Shown: positions 53,664 to 62,870, numbered from the stretch's first letter. The stretch: DNA of 64,000 bases from Cyclobacteriaceae bacterium (GCA_013141055.1 JABFRS010000002.1:248001-312000); one strand, 5' to 3'. The notes: generated by a model from the letters alone, not told the origin. Translations and numbers: made by a program.

Positions 53664-54764
53664 ATGACTCCTGCTTCCGAACCTACCCTTCTCAAACATG
53701 AAATGTCCTGCAAGAACTGCGGAGCTCTGCTGACGTTCAAACCCGGAACAACAAAACTTACCTGTCAGTATTGCAAAGCTGAGAATGATATTCCCCAGGA
53801 AGCACAGACGGAGATCATCGAAAATAATATTGATGATTTCCTGACAAAGCACATTGAGAAAGAAGAAAAAGTCGTAGTCACGAGCATCAAGTGTGAGGCT
53901 TGTGGAGCCACTTCATCCATCAATCCAAATATTACAGCAGATCGTTGTCCGTTCTGCGCTACGACGTTCGTATTAAAGAACGGAAGCTCTTCAACTGTCT
54001 TCAAGCCGCAATATCTTCTGCCCTTCAAGATCGATTCTCCTCAAGCCATTCAGAACTTTCGTAAATGGCTTCAGGGTTTGTGGTTCGCTCCCAATGAATT
54101 AAAGCATTATGTTGATCGAGCAGACCGCCTCAGTGGCATGTACCTTCCTTTCTGGACCTTTGATGCAGAAACAGAAACTTCTTATTCTGGTGAAAAAGGA
54201 ATTGATCGCCAGGTTTCCGAATCCTACACCGATTCAGATGGCAAGCGTCAGCAACGCACTGTAACCCATACCGACTGGTATCCGGCTTCCGGAAATGTAA
54301 GTGATACTTTTGATGATATTCTCATCGAAGCCAGTACTACATTACCCAAGTTCACGCTAAGAGCCCTTGAACCCTGGGATTTAAAGAATGTCGTCAAGTA
54401 CAGCGATCAGTATCTCAGCGGGTTCAGGACGGAGAATTACCAGATAGATCTTCCTACAGCTTACGTTGATGGTAAAGGCAGGATGAAGGAAGTCATAACC
54501 AGAACTGTTCAACGGGATATTGGTGGCAATCGTCAGCAGATCCATTCCATGAACACCAATTACAAGAATGCAACATTCAAATACATCTTACTTCCTGTGT
54601 GGATCAGTGCTTATCAGTACAATAAGAAAGTGTATCAGTTTATCATCAATGCCCGAACAGGAGAAGTTCAGGGGAACAGGCCTTACAGTACTGCGAAGAT
54701 CGCACTGGCAGTCATCGGGGCATTGATCGTTGGAATTGTGCTGTATGTGGTGTTTAAAAAGTAA
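53664..54764 (+). CDS. Zinc-ribbon membrane protein (YdjG-like)
   Basis: A 366-residue protein with two Cys4 zinc ribbons: CKNCGALLTF...CQYC (residues about 15-37) and CEACGATSSINPNITADRCPFC (about 78-99). A beta-rich region follows and a C-terminal transmembrane helix (IALAVIGALIVGIVLYVVF). The start is ATG 53664; an upstream TTG is not needed. It is 55 bp after the SPFH/GYF gene. It resembles YdjG of the Bacillus ydjFGHI operon. A membrane-anchored partner in the same complex is inferred. Confidence 0.82.
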   Translation: MTPASEPTLLKHEMSCKNCGALLTFKPGTTKLTCQYCKAENDIPQEAQTEIIENNIDDFLTKHIEKEEKVVVTSIKCEACGATSSINPNITADRCPFCATTFVLKNGSSSTVFKPQYLLPFKIDSPQAIQNFRKWLQGLWFAPNELKHYVDRADRLSGMYLPFWTFDAETETSYSGEKGIDRQVSESYTDSDGKRQQRTVTHTDWYPASGNVSDTFDDILIEASTTLPKFTLRALEPWDLKNVVKYSDQYLSGFRTENYQIDLPTAYVDGKGRMKEVITRTVQRDIGGNRQQIHSMNTNYKNATFKYILLPVWISAYQYNKKVYQFIINARTGEVQGNRPYSTAKIALAVIGALIVGIVLYVVFKK

Positions 54765-54774
54765 TAACCCTTCG

Positions 54775-56049
54775 TTAGAACTTCTCAATCATATCAACAC
54801 ATCCTTCTTTAACATCCAGCTCTTTTGGTTTGACAAGCATCCTTTTGGTGCCTATCAGAAGGATCAGCAGACCAATCAACGCACCGCCTGACATAACGAT
54901 GGTAAGGGGAATCGCTGATTGAGCATTTGCCAGACCAACGACAGCAGAAGACAATGCTCCAAGTCCCATCTGCAATGCACCCATGATAGCGGACGCGCTC
55001 CCCGCCTCTTTAGAAAATGGAGCCATTGACAATGCTGCAGAATTCGGGAAGCTGAATCCCTGACAGCTCAGAAACAGGAATATCGTAAAGATGGTACCAT
55101 ACAAACCAAGAACATCCAGCACGGTACCGGTTACCAGAACAATGCCAATGATGGACTGAAGAATCAGAACTATTCTCATGATTTGCTCACTGGTGAATTT
55201 CTTCAGCATGATATTATTTAACTGACTGCTGCTGATCAATCCTGCGGCGATCGCTGCGAAGATCATTCCATACTGTTTCTCATTTACGCCATACAATTTC
55301 ATGAACACAAATGGGGAACCTGCAACATAGGCGAAGAGTCCTGCAGAAGCTATTCCACCGGATAATGTATAAATAAGGAACTGCTGGTTTTTCAGTACAC
55401 CGGCAAAGCTGTTGAGAATGGGTCGAGGTTGAAGGGAGAAAGTGGGATCTGGTTGTTTGCTTTCCGGCAACCAGAAAACAACTGCGGTCAGGATCAGCAT
55501 TGTTACAAGTGCAAGAATGATGAAGACATAGCTCCAGCCAAATTGTATCACATAGCTTCCAACGGTGGGTGCCAGTATGGGTGATACCCCTAGAATAAGT
55601 ATGAGGAATGAAAAGATCCTGGCGTTTTCATTGAGTGGAAATACATCCCGTACGATAGCACGCGGAGCCACCATTCCGACACATCCACCGATCGCCTGAA
55701 AGAATCTGCAGATGATCAATGCTTCGATAGAGGTTGACAAAGCACAGCCAATGGAAGCCAGGATGTAGATGATCAATCCTACATACAAGGGTCTTTTTCT
55801 TCCAAACCGATCGAGCAATGGGCCGCACAGCAGCTGACCAAAACAAACCCCAATGAAGAAGCTGGAGACGGAATAGGCAACGCTGTCAATGGTTGTATTG
55901 AGATCTTCTGCAATGGAAGGAAATCCCGGCAGGTACATGTCAATAGAAAATGGACCGATCGCTGACAATAATCCCAGGATCAGTATCGTGACGAATCTCT
56001 TACTACCGACTAAATCAGGGTTATTACTTTCCGCTAAAGATTTTTCCAA
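54775..56049 (-). CDS. Bcr/CflA family drug resistance transporter (MFS)
   Basis: A 424-residue inner-membrane antiporter with 12 transmembrane helices. The N-terminal signature is GPFSIDMYLPGFPSIAEDL, and motif A is LLCGPLLDRFGRKRPLYVG. The Bcr/CflA group exports bicyclomycin, sulfonamides and similar compounds. No ATG precedes the first helix; a stop codon lies just upstream, so translation probably starts at TTG 56049. It is 14 bp after the stop of the outer-membrane protein gene. Confidence 0.9.
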   Translation of the reverse strand: MEKSLAESNNPDLVGSKRFVTILILGLLSAIGPFSIDMYLPGFPSIAEDLNTTIDSVAYSVSSFFIGVCFGQLLCGPLLDRFGRKRPLYVGLIIYILASIGCALSTSIEALIICRFFQAIGGCVGMVAPRAIVRDVFPLNENARIFSFLILILGVSPILAPTVGSYVIQFGWSYVFIILALVTMLILTAVVFWLPESKQPDPTFSLQPRPILNSFAGVLKNQQFLIYTLSGGIASAGLFAYVAGSPFVFMKLYGVNEKQYGMIFAAIAAGLISSSQLNNIMLKKFTSEQIMRIVLILQSIIGIVLVTGTVLDVLGLYGTIFTIFLFLSCQGFSFPNSAALSMAPFSKEAGSASAIMGALQMGLGALSSAVVGLANAQSAIPLTIVMSGGALIGLLILLIGTKRMLVKPKELDVKEGCVDMIEKF

Positions 56050-56063
56050 CTAGTTCCTGCAAT

Positions 56064-57206
56064 TTAAAATTTGAGAGCCGCCTCGAGTTGCAAGTATTGA
56101 ATTGACGAACCGAAAACAAACTGCTCAGTGGCCATCCTTTCATACTTGATCATGGGTGCCAATTTTAATTTTGAGTTTAAATCAAACTCATACCCCACTC
56201 CAAAGAAATAACTTGCATTGTAAGATCTTATCGCCGCAAGGTTTCCGACTGTTATTCGCGCGTCCTTATCATTGTTCAGAACGAAATACGGAGCTACTCC
56301 AGGATTCAGGAACAGGCCTCGTTGTCCAGGTTTCATAAAAATCTTAAGTGCTATTGGAAATCTCAAAGTAATGTGATCCAAAGAAGTACTTCCATTCATA
56401 TAGGAAGGTGCATCGCTTCTCTTTTCATACTTGTTTTCCATAATAATTATCTGAAAACTTAACGCTGTTCTCGTTTGATACTGTTTAGGAATAAAATCAA
56501 GCTGGAGTCCATACTTCAGCGTGGGTTTCATATCATAAAAATCAACATAAGGTTCTGTGAATTTGATTGATGGTACTACATATCCCACTACAATGCCAAT
56601 TCCAAGTTTCGATTTGGACTTATTACTAGTGGTAGGATCACCCTTGCATAAATTATACTGCAAAACGGAGTTCGCAAGACTACCGGGTGTAATATTAGTC
56701 AGCTTAGCTTCAATTTTAGGATCGGGACAATCACTGAATAATTTTTTTACAGCGGCAACTGTTCGAATATCCAATAACCTTCTATCGGAGTGATCAGCCA
56801 TTGTTTCGGTTTGTCTCTTATCCTTCAAGGGATAGTTAATCTGAAGAGTATCCGTTCCTTTTAAAACAAAATACCTTTTTCCGAATTGAGATAATGTTGC
56901 AGAACCAGATACAATTACTTCTGTAAAAATGATTTTTTTACTTTGATTGTCTTTCATAGAAACAAACTCCGCGTTGTATCCTTCCAGAAAAAAACCTGAA
57001 ATATCCTCTGAAGTAAGTTGTTTCGACGCACCTGCTTCAGTTGACTTAAAAAGGATCACGTCATTCTTCTTTTTGGAGGGCACATAGCTTATATATCCAT
57101 CTGTTTTTTCTCCGTTCTTTTTAATATAACCCCTGACGAAGGTTTGCGAGTAGGCCGTTGCCGAAATCAAAAACAGGGTCAAAATAATTGGGAGATTTCT
57201 TTTCAT
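56064..57206 (-). CDS. Secreted outer-membrane beta-barrel-like protein
   Basis: A 380-residue protein with signal peptide ATAYSQ. The N-terminal ~150 residues are mixed (FVRGYIKKNGEKTDGYISYV). From residue 195 the C-terminal half shows short amphipathic strands and ends QYLQLEAALKF, like a small outer-membrane barrel. No family name recognised. It precedes the Bcr/CflA gene by 14 bp; functional linkage to export is only positional. Confidence 0.75.
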   Translation of the reverse strand: MKRNLPIILTLFLISATAYSQTFVRGYIKKNGEKTDGYISYVPSKKKNDVILFKSTEAGASKQLTSEDISGFFLEGYNAEFVSMKDNQSKKIIFTEVIVSGSATLSQFGKRYFVLKGTDTLQINYPLKDKRQTETMADHSDRRLLDIRTVAAVKKLFSDCPDPKIEAKLTNITPGSLANSVLQYNLCKGDPTTSNKSKSKLGIGIVVGYVVPSIKFTEPYVDFYDMKPTLKYGLQLDFIPKQYQTRTALSFQIIIMENKYEKRSDAPSYMNGSTSLDHITLRFPIALKIFMKPGQRGLFLNPGVAPYFVLNNDKDARITVGNLAAIRSYNASYFFGVGYEFDLNSKLKLAPMIKYERMATEQFVFGSSIQYLQLEAALKF

Positions 57207-57313
57207 AAAGATGGTTAGGGTGAAACTGGTAGTTGAGATTAGAAATCTTCTAAGGGGGTTAGAGATATCTGGTGAAAGATAACAGGAAGATCATAAACCA
57301 CCCACCCTTTCAT

Positions 57314-57343
57314 AAAAAAAGCAGCTACAAACCTGTAACTGCT
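57314..57343 (-). terminator. Rho-independent terminator after tRNA-Thr
   Basis: On the minus strand a 10-bp stem (AGCAGTTACA with TGTAGCTGCT, one G-T pair, loop GGTT; 57320-57343) is followed by TTTTTTT (A-run at 57314-57320). It begins 14 bp after the tRNA 3' end. Confidence 0.8.
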
Positions 57344-57356
57344 TTCCATTTTTCAG

Positions 57357-57429
<73 letters not shown>

Positions 57430-57495
57430 ATACCCTCAAATCTGAAAAGGGCTGTTGGCTACTTATCCGCCAGCTTTTGACGTGATTTGGGATGG

Positions 57496-57526
57496 CAAAA
57501 ATACAGGAAGAATGCGGTTTTGCAAA
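57496..57526 (-). promoter_or_regulatory. Promoter of tRNA-Thr
   Basis: On the minus strand TTTG (57526-57523), 19 bp, TATTTTTG (57503-57496): an exact TTTG-N19-TAnnTTTG match, 67 bp before the tRNA 5' end. It is the best promoter match in the window. Confidence 0.7.
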
Positions 57527-57609
57527 TCCCGGAGTTACTAAATCCCATTACTATCAGGGCTGCGCTTTAAAACCTACCAAAGGGATAAAGGTGGATATAA
57601 ACGCAGAGA

Positions 57610-59448
57610 TTACTGCGCTGCTTGCCTCAACATCTTCAATTGAGCCTTCAATTGCGCAACTTCCGCATTCGAGGCATCAATCTGTGCAGTAAAGTCTGCC
57701 TTCATCTTCTCAGCATTCTTTGACCGACCGAAGAACTCAAGGTTGTTACGTAATGTAGCAACATCATTCTCTGCCTTCTGGATCTTTTTACGCAACGCCT
57801 GCTCCTTCTGATATATCTTCTGTGCTGCATCCGGATCAGTCTTGATATTCTCAAGCTGGGTCTCCAGAACAAACTTATCCTTATCCTCCTGGCTCACCTG
57901 CTCCAGCGAAGCTATGAACTTATCGGTCGCAGCATTGAATCTTGCCTTTATAGAATTAACAGCGTTACGTGGCACAAAGCCGATCGATTGAAAGCTTCGT
58001 TGCATTTCTTTCAATTGTCCAAGCGTACCGGTCTTCTCATTCACCATTCTCTCAATCTCTGAAAGGATTGCTTCTTTCTTGTGAAGATTATCTGCCTGTT
58101 CTTTATCAGCCTCCTCAAACTTCACTCTTCTCTGGTCAAAGAAATAATCACAGGCAGCTTTAAACTCCTGATAGATCTTCTCCCGCATTTTCTCAGGAAC
58201 AGGTCCGATCTCTTTCCATTTTACCTGGAGATTCTTTAATGCATTCGCTGTCTTATCCCAATCAGGATTCGTCTTTAGGGCTTCTGCCTGAGCTACCAGC
58301 TCTTTCTTCAGTTCAAGATTCTTAACTCTTGACTCATCCAGCTTTTTAAAGAATACTCCTTTGCTGTTGAAGAAGTTTTTAAAGGCTGTCCAGAAGCGTT
58401 TGTTGTTCTCCTTTGCCTTTGCTCTTGGAACAGGTCCAACGGTTTCCCATTTCTTCTGAATGGCAATGACCTCAGCAGTCTTCTGATTCCATTCTTTAAT
58501 CCGATCCGATTGAAACGCAGCATACGATGTTATCTCATTGATGATCGCATCTTTCGTCTCAAGATTCTTTGCCCACTCCTGATTCAGATTGGTAACGAAA
58601 GCATCTCTCCGCGCATAGATCGCGTCGGAAGCTTTTTTAAACCGATCCCAGACAGCATCCTTTTCTTCACGCGCAACAGGACCGATGTGCTTATACTCTT
58701 CATGAAGCTCATTGAGCTCACGAACCGCCTCTCCTATCCTTTCAACACTACTGAGCTTTTCAGCGCGAACCGCCAGTTCAATTTTAGCTTCCAGATTTTT
58801 CTTTCTGTCAAGCTCCTTCAATTCAAAATAGATATTCCTGTTATCGTAAAACCTATCCATGAGAGCATGATAGCTTGCCCATAATGGTTTTGCATGCGCT
58901 GCCGGAACAGTTCCTATTACTTTCCATTGCTGCTGGATCTCTTTCAGCTTGTCGAAACTGTGGCGGTCATCTTCACCGTCTGTCAGCTTGCGCAATTCTT
59001 CCAGCAAAAGATTCTTCTTTCTGAAATTATCATTCTTCTGATCTTCAAGACCTTTGAAGTGCTCTGTCTTGCGATCTCTTAACAGCTTGTAGTTTGCTTC
59101 AAAGGCAGTGTCTACAGCATCATGACGGAATTCAAAATCATTGGGATCTCCACCTTCATCCACAAACTTCTTCAATGCTTCTGAACGCTCTTTATCAAGA
59201 ATTTCATCAAAGCGACTCTTCGCTTCTTTCAGTATAGCATCCGTCTTCTTGAAATCATTCTGCGTGGCAAGCTCCCTCAGGAGATCAACAAATTCCTGTT
59301 TGGTAAAATTTGAATAATCCTGAGATAATACGTCTCCTTCGAATTCATCGTGAGTCGATGAAGTGCCCTGAGTGCCGGCATTTACCTCATCATTTTCCAG
59401 AGCAGTCTTCAACGTCACAGTCTCTTCTTTCGCTTCCATTTCCATCAT
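57610..59448 (-). CDS. DUF349 repeat protein
   Basis: A 612-residue soluble helical protein. It contains several DUF349 repeats with the pattern WKVIGTVP, WETVGPVPRAKAK, WKEIGPVPEKMR and FQSIGFVP, about 70 residues apart from residue 165 onward. The N-terminus is acidic and the last 50 residues coil. DUF349 proteins are abundant in Bacteroidota and their function is unsettled. A TATTTTTG element lies 36 bp before the start. Confidence 0.92.
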   Translation of the reverse strand: MMEMEAKEETVTLKTALENDEVNAGTQGTSSTHDEFEGDVLSQDYSNFTKQEFVDLLRELATQNDFKKTDAILKEAKSRFDEILDKERSEALKKFVDEGGDPNDFEFRHDAVDTAFEANYKLLRDRKTEHFKGLEDQKNDNFRKKNLLLEELRKLTDGEDDRHSFDKLKEIQQQWKVIGTVPAAHAKPLWASYHALMDRFYDNRNIYFELKELDRKKNLEAKIELAVRAEKLSSVERIGEAVRELNELHEEYKHIGPVAREEKDAVWDRFKKASDAIYARRDAFVTNLNQEWAKNLETKDAIINEITSYAAFQSDRIKEWNQKTAEVIAIQKKWETVGPVPRAKAKENNKRFWTAFKNFFNSKGVFFKKLDESRVKNLELKKELVAQAEALKTNPDWDKTANALKNLQVKWKEIGPVPEKMREKIYQEFKAACDYFFDQRRVKFEEADKEQADNLHKKEAILSEIERMVNEKTGTLGQLKEMQRSFQSIGFVPRNAVNSIKARFNAATDKFIASLEQVSQEDKDKFVLETQLENIKTDPDAAQKIYQKEQALRKKIQKAENDVATLRNNLEFFGRSKNAEKMKADFTAQIDASNAEVAQLKAQLKMLRQAAQ

Positions 59449-59483
59449 ATTTGACTTAAGTGCTTCCGGTTATTTAGTAACGG

Positions 59484-59491
59484 CAAAAATA
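59484..59491 (-). promoter_or_regulatory. -7 promoter element of the DUF349 gene
   Basis: The minus strand reads TATTTTTG, an exact TAnnTTTG match, 36 bp before the ATG at 59448 and just after the yqgE stop. A weak TTG lies about 15 bp upstream. Confidence 0.5.
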
Positions 59492-59500
59492 TATATTTAT

Positions 59501-60076
59501 TCAATTCAACCTCGGATCTTTTGGATAATTGGAATAAACCGAAAAACGCCCTCCCATCACTGTTAGCGTCTTTTTCCACATCTCATCCGGTACCGTATCA
59601 AAAACAAGTTCTTCACTTACCTTATCACTGACGATCCAGGAGTTCTGTGTCAGCTCCTCTTCCAACTGCCCGCCAGACCACCCGCTATATCCTAAAAAGA
59701 ACTTAACGTCTTTATGCAAAACTTGTTTGGTCTCCAGCAGGAAAAGAAGCTTTTCAAAATTACCTCCCCAATAAATACCTTCTGCAATCTCTACCGAATC
59801 TTCCAAAGATGAATAGCGATGCAGATAATGAAGGGTGTCCTGCTGAACAGGGCCTCCGATCATCGCTGCGGTATTGTAATCCTTAATATCCTCCATCACT
59901 TCGCTGACACTGGCTATCGAGGGCTTATTCAATACAAAACCAAATGAACCTTCCTCATTATTCTCGCACATCAAAATGATCGTACGGTCAAAATTAGGGT
60001 CAGGCAAATAGGGCTCTGAGATCAGCAGCCTCCCCTTTTCCGGTCTTAGTTTATTACTGTATTTGAAAAATTCCAT
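59501..60076 (-). CDS. YqgE/AlgH family protein
   Basis: A 191-residue protein with the family signature NKLRPEKGRLLISEPYLPDPNF, ILMCENNEEGSFGFVLNKP, GGPVQQDTLHYLH and LGYSGWSGGQLEEEL. The start is ATG 60076, giving MEFFKYSN; the longer frame to 60205 would overlap pdxH and adds no family residues. The fold is known, its function is not. It is divergent from pdxH, 119 bp apart. Confidence 0.93.
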   Translation of the reverse strand: MEFFKYSNKLRPEKGRLLISEPYLPDPNFDRTIILMCENNEEGSFGFVLNKPSIASVSEVMEDIKDYNTAAMIGGPVQQDTLHYLHRYSSLEDSVEIAEGIYWGGNFEKLLFLLETKQVLHKDVKFFLGYSGWSGGQLEEELTQNSWIVSDKVSEELVFDTVPDEMWKKTLTVMGGRFSVYSNYPKDPRLN

Positions 60077-60195
60077 GATACGTACCTCAATAAACCAATC
60101 ATTCCCAATACCTCCAAATGAATCCCGAAATTTTAGCTTCTTCGCCTGTAAAGCGTAGACAGAAGTCACCATCTTTGCGGTAAAAGAAGAAAGCA

Positions 60196-60837
60196 ATGTC
60201 ATCATTAGAGAATCTCAGAAAGGAATATTCAAAGGCTACACTGGACGTCAAATCGGTGAGCCCAAATCCCGTCTCACAATTTGATAAGTGGTTGAAAGAA
60301 GCTATTGATGCTAAAGTTCCGGAGCCAACAGCCATGAACCTGGCTACTGTTTCTGACAGCGGCCGGCCATCATCCCGCATTGTTTTATTGAAAGGAGTTG
60401 AAGACAATTCATTTGTTTTCTATTCCAACTATCAAAGTCATAAAGGAAAAGAGCTGGATGAAAATCCGATCTGCGCTTTGAATTTTTTCTGGCCTGAACT
60501 TGAACGTCAGGTTCGCATTGAGGGTATTGCTGAAAGAGTTTCTGAAGAAAAGTCGACGACTTATTTTCAAAGTCGCCCACGCAATAGTCAGATCGGAGCA
60601 TGGGCATCACCTCAAAGTCTGGTGATAGCAGATCGTAAGATCCTTGAAGAACGTGTTAAAGAACTTGAAAAGAAATTCAAGTCACATCCTGCGTTGCCAA
60701 AGCCAAAACAATGGGGTGGATACAAGATCGTTCCTCATATGATCGAATTCTGGCAAGGAAGAGAAAGTCGTCTGCACGACCGCATACTTTATACTAAGAA
60801 TGATTCGGTGTGGAAGATCAACAGGCTGGCGCCGTAA
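60196..60837 (+). CDS. pdxH: Pyridoxamine/pyridoxine 5'-phosphate oxidase
   Basis: PdxH oxidises PNP or PMP to pyridoxal phosphate using FMN. The 213-residue protein shows [30 protein letters not shown] (FMN site), [14 protein letters not shown] strand, [13 protein letters not shown] and the C-terminal [11 protein letters not shown] and WKINRLAP ends. All active-site motifs are present. The gene is divergent from yqgE. The next gene, bshB1, is convergent with a 15-bp gap. Confidence 0.96.
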   Translation: MSSLENLRKEYSKATLDVKSVSPNPVSQFDKWLKEAIDAKVPEPTAMNLATVSDSGRPSSRIVLLKGVEDNSFVFYSNYQSHKGKELDENPICALNFFWPELERQVRIEGIAERVSEEKSTTYFQSRPRNSQIGAWASPQSLVIADRKILEERVKELEKKFKSHPALPKPKQWGGYKIVPHMIEFWQGRESRLHDRILYTKNDSVWKINRLAP

Positions 60838-60852
60838 GTGTCTTATACATGC

Positions 60853-61569
60853 TCAAAGAAGATCATACAACGACTTCACTCCCACCCATCTCCTTGTTGT
60901 AAAGCCTTCACCATGCTGAACTCCTATCGCGTGACCAAACTCTATAGCGCGGGCTTCCAATAGTTTCGTAAAGTTCGGATTAGAGATATAGGTCTCAGGC
61001 TCTTTGCTGGCAGGATCATAAAACTGAGTCTTGAAGGCGCGTATAGCTTCCATCTTTTTCTCCCACGTCCCGGAGATGTCAACAATAAAGTCAGGAACAA
61101 TGAATTCACTTTGGATATACTGATACACTGCTTTGGGTCTCCAGGCTTTCTGCTCTACTCCATCCAGCTGCGTCTGTATCTTGGCGAGGCCTGAGAAAAA
61201 GCAGGACTCGTATGCAAGATCACTTCCTTTTCCATGATCAGGATGACGATCATGAACAGCATTGCATAAAACAATATCAGGCTGATACTTACGGATCATT
61301 CTGATCACCGCCATCTGATGTTTCTGATCATTTACAAAGAAGCCATCAGCAAGATTCAGATTCTCACGAATGGTTAAACCAAGGATCCTGGCTGCATCAG
61401 AAGCTTCCTGATCACGCGTTAATGCTGTGCCACGTGTTCCCAGTTCACCACGGGTGAAATCAATAACACCAACCTTTTTTCCGGCAGCAATGTGCTTAAG
61501 GATCGTACCTCCACAACCAAGCTCTGCATCATCCGGATGCGCCGCCAGGACTAGAATATCAAGCTTCAT
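60853..61569 (-). CDS. bshB1: Bacillithiol biosynthesis deacetylase BshB1
   Basis: A 238-residue PIG-L-fold zinc enzyme that removes the acetyl group from GlcNAc-malate in bacillithiol synthesis. The zinc motif AHPDDAELGCGGT (residues 10-22) and NAVHDRHPDHGKGSDL are intact. The C-terminal GVQHGEGFTTRRW is typical of BshB1. It overlaps trxB by 4 bp (ATGA), so thiol synthesis and thioredoxin reduction genes are translationally coupled here. Confidence 0.93.
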   Translation of the reverse strand: MKLDILVLAAHPDDAELGCGGTILKHIAAGKKVGVIDFTRGELGTRGTALTRDQEASDAARILGLTIRENLNLADGFFVNDQKHQMAVIRMIRKYQPDIVLCNAVHDRHPDHGKGSDLAYESCFFSGLAKIQTQLDGVEQKAWRPKAVYQYIQSEFIVPDFIVDISGTWEKKMEAIRAFKTQFYDPASKEPETYISNPNFTKLLEARAIEFGHAIGVQHGEGFTTRRWVGVKSLYDLL

Positions 61570-62513
61570 GATACGGGCTCAAGCTCTTTTGCAGCAAGCC
61601 AGCGCTCTGCATCCAATGCACCCATACAACCTGTGCCGGCAGCCGTCACCGCCTGACGATATACCTTATCCGCTGCATCTCCTACTGCAAATACTCCCTC
61701 AATATTAGTGCGGGTTGTTCCAGGCTTCACAATGATGTAACCGGTCTCATCCATCTCAATCTGATTCTGAAAAATGTCAGTGTTGGGCTTATGTCCGATC
61801 GCCACAAAGAATCCCTTGATCGGGATGATCCTTCTTTCACCGGTCTTGTTATTGAATATCTTCATTCCATTGACCTCATGATCTCCCAGCACTTCTTCAG
61901 TTTCTGAATTCCAGAGGATCTCGATCTTTGGGTTGTTCTTTACACGCTCCTGCATGATCCTGGAAGCTCTCATCTCATCCTTTCTTACAATGAGATAAAC
62001 CTTCGGACATAATTTTGAAAGATAAGTAGCCTCCTCTGCTGCAGAATCACCTGCACCAACAACGGCGACTTCCATTCCTTTATAAAAGAATCCGTCGCAC
62101 ACTGCGCAGGCAGATACCCCGCGGTTAACAAAATGCTGCTCGGATGGTAAACCTAGATACTTGGCAGTAGCACCTGTCGCGATGATCACCGCTTCCGCTT
62201 CGATCTCGTGGGTGTCGTCAATGATTGCTTTAAAGGGATATCCGGAGAAGTCAACCTTCGTTGCCAGGCCGTGCCTGACGCTTGTATCAAAACGCTCCGC
62301 CTGTGCCTGCAGATCCATCATCATCTGGGGCCCGTCAATTCCCTTTGGATAGCCCGGGAAGTTCTCCACCTCACCTGTGATGGTCAGCTGGCCTCCTGGC
62401 TGGCCGCCAGTATAAAGCACTGGGTTCATACCTGCACGTGCCGCATAGATTGCTGCGGTATAGCCTGCAGGGCCAGAACCAATAATCAAAACCTTAACTT
62501 TTTCCTTTGTCAT
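61566..62513 (-). CDS. trxB: Thioredoxin-disulfide reductase
   Basis: A 315-residue FAD/NADPH enzyme reducing thioredoxin. FAD motif GSGPAGYTAA (12-21), active-site CAVC (136-139) in SACAVCDGFF, NADPH motif VGAGDSAAEEA, and TNIEGVFAVGDAADKVYRQ near the C-terminus. Complete and of standard length. Its start codon is 23 bp after a hairpin followed by a T-run (62537-62563), a possible attenuator. It overlaps bshB1 downstream by 4 bp. Confidence 0.96.
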   Translation of the reverse strand: MTKEKVKVLIIGSGPAGYTAAIYAARAGMNPVLYTGGQPGGQLTITGEVENFPGYPKGIDGPQMMMDLQAQAERFDTSVRHGLATKVDFSGYPFKAIIDDTHEIEAEAVIIATGATAKYLGLPSEQHFVNRGVSACAVCDGFFYKGMEVAVVGAGDSAAEEATYLSKLCPKVYLIVRKDEMRASRIMQERVKNNPKIEILWNSETEEVLGDHEVNGMKIFNNKTGERRIIPIKGFFVAIGHKPNTDIFQNQIEMDETGYIIVKPGTTRTNIEGVFAVGDAADKVYRQAVTAAGTGCMGALDAERWLAAKELEPVS

Positions 62514-62536
62514 GATAGTCTAACATAAAGTCGTAC

Positions 62537-62563
62537 AAAAAAGGTCTCACCAGAAGACCTTTT
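62537..62563 (-). terminator. Hairpin with T-run just before trxB (possible attenuator)
   Basis: AAAAGGTCT (62539-62547) pairs with AGACCTTTT (62555-62563) around a 7-base loop. On the minus strand the 3' arm runs into six T. It ends 23 bp upstream of the trxB ATG with no clear promoter in between, so it may attenuate trxB or end a short leader RNA. Confidence 0.5.
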
Positions 62564-62588
62564 AATTTTCGCCCGTTTTCCAGTAATA

Positions 62589-62660
62589 CTAACCCAGGTA
62601 AGGCATTAAAGTCTTACTTCTGACGAAGGTACTAGTCGCCTGACGGTCTTTTTCTTCCAT
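62589..62660 (-). CDS. Possible 23-codon leader ORF before trxB
   Basis: The minus strand reads a 23-codon frame from ATG at 62660 to TAG at 62589. The peptide is mixed charged and polar (MEEKDRQATSTFVRS and then a short hydrophobic tail). It ends 25 bp before the hairpin at 62537-62563. Frame length could arise by chance and no homologue is known to me. Confidence 0.2.
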   Translation of the reverse strand: MEEKDRQATSTFVRSKTLMPYLG

Positions 62661-62691
62661 GAACCCATCCGGCTCAAGGTGTATAAATTAA

Positions 62692-62741
62692 AAACCCCGG
62701 ATTTCATCAAAGCTTTTTCTGCTTTGATGAGTCCGGGGTTT
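62692..62741 (-). terminator. Rho-independent terminator of pnp
   Basis: A long stem, ACCCCGGA plus TCATCAAAGC with the complement GCTTTGATGA plus TCCGGGGT, around a T-rich 7-base loop. A run of T follows on the minus strand (AAAAA at about 62690-62694 on the plus strand). It lies 130 bp after the pnp stop at 62871. Confidence 0.8.
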
Positions 62742-62870
62742 CCATTTCAATTATTAGATATTTCTCGATTCGCTATCTGCCTTCTGATCTTTAAGTGTCT
62801 CATAGGGATCAATGTGTGTCCTTACTGAAAACTGAAAGTAAAAATTAGTGCGAAAACCCTGCTTTTGCAA

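Larger units (their letters stand above)
62514..62870. other. 357-bp intergenic region between pnp and trxB
   Basis: It holds a hairpin next to trxB (62537-62563), a possible 23-codon frame (62589-62660) and the pnp terminator (62692-62741). From 62742 to 62870 nothing else was recognised. Confidence 0.5.

Noticed and set aside
57492..57692. Short plus-strand frame of 66 codons near tRNA-Thr
   Set aside because: It covers the tRNA promoter and runs antisense to the DUF349 gene; no protein-like features.
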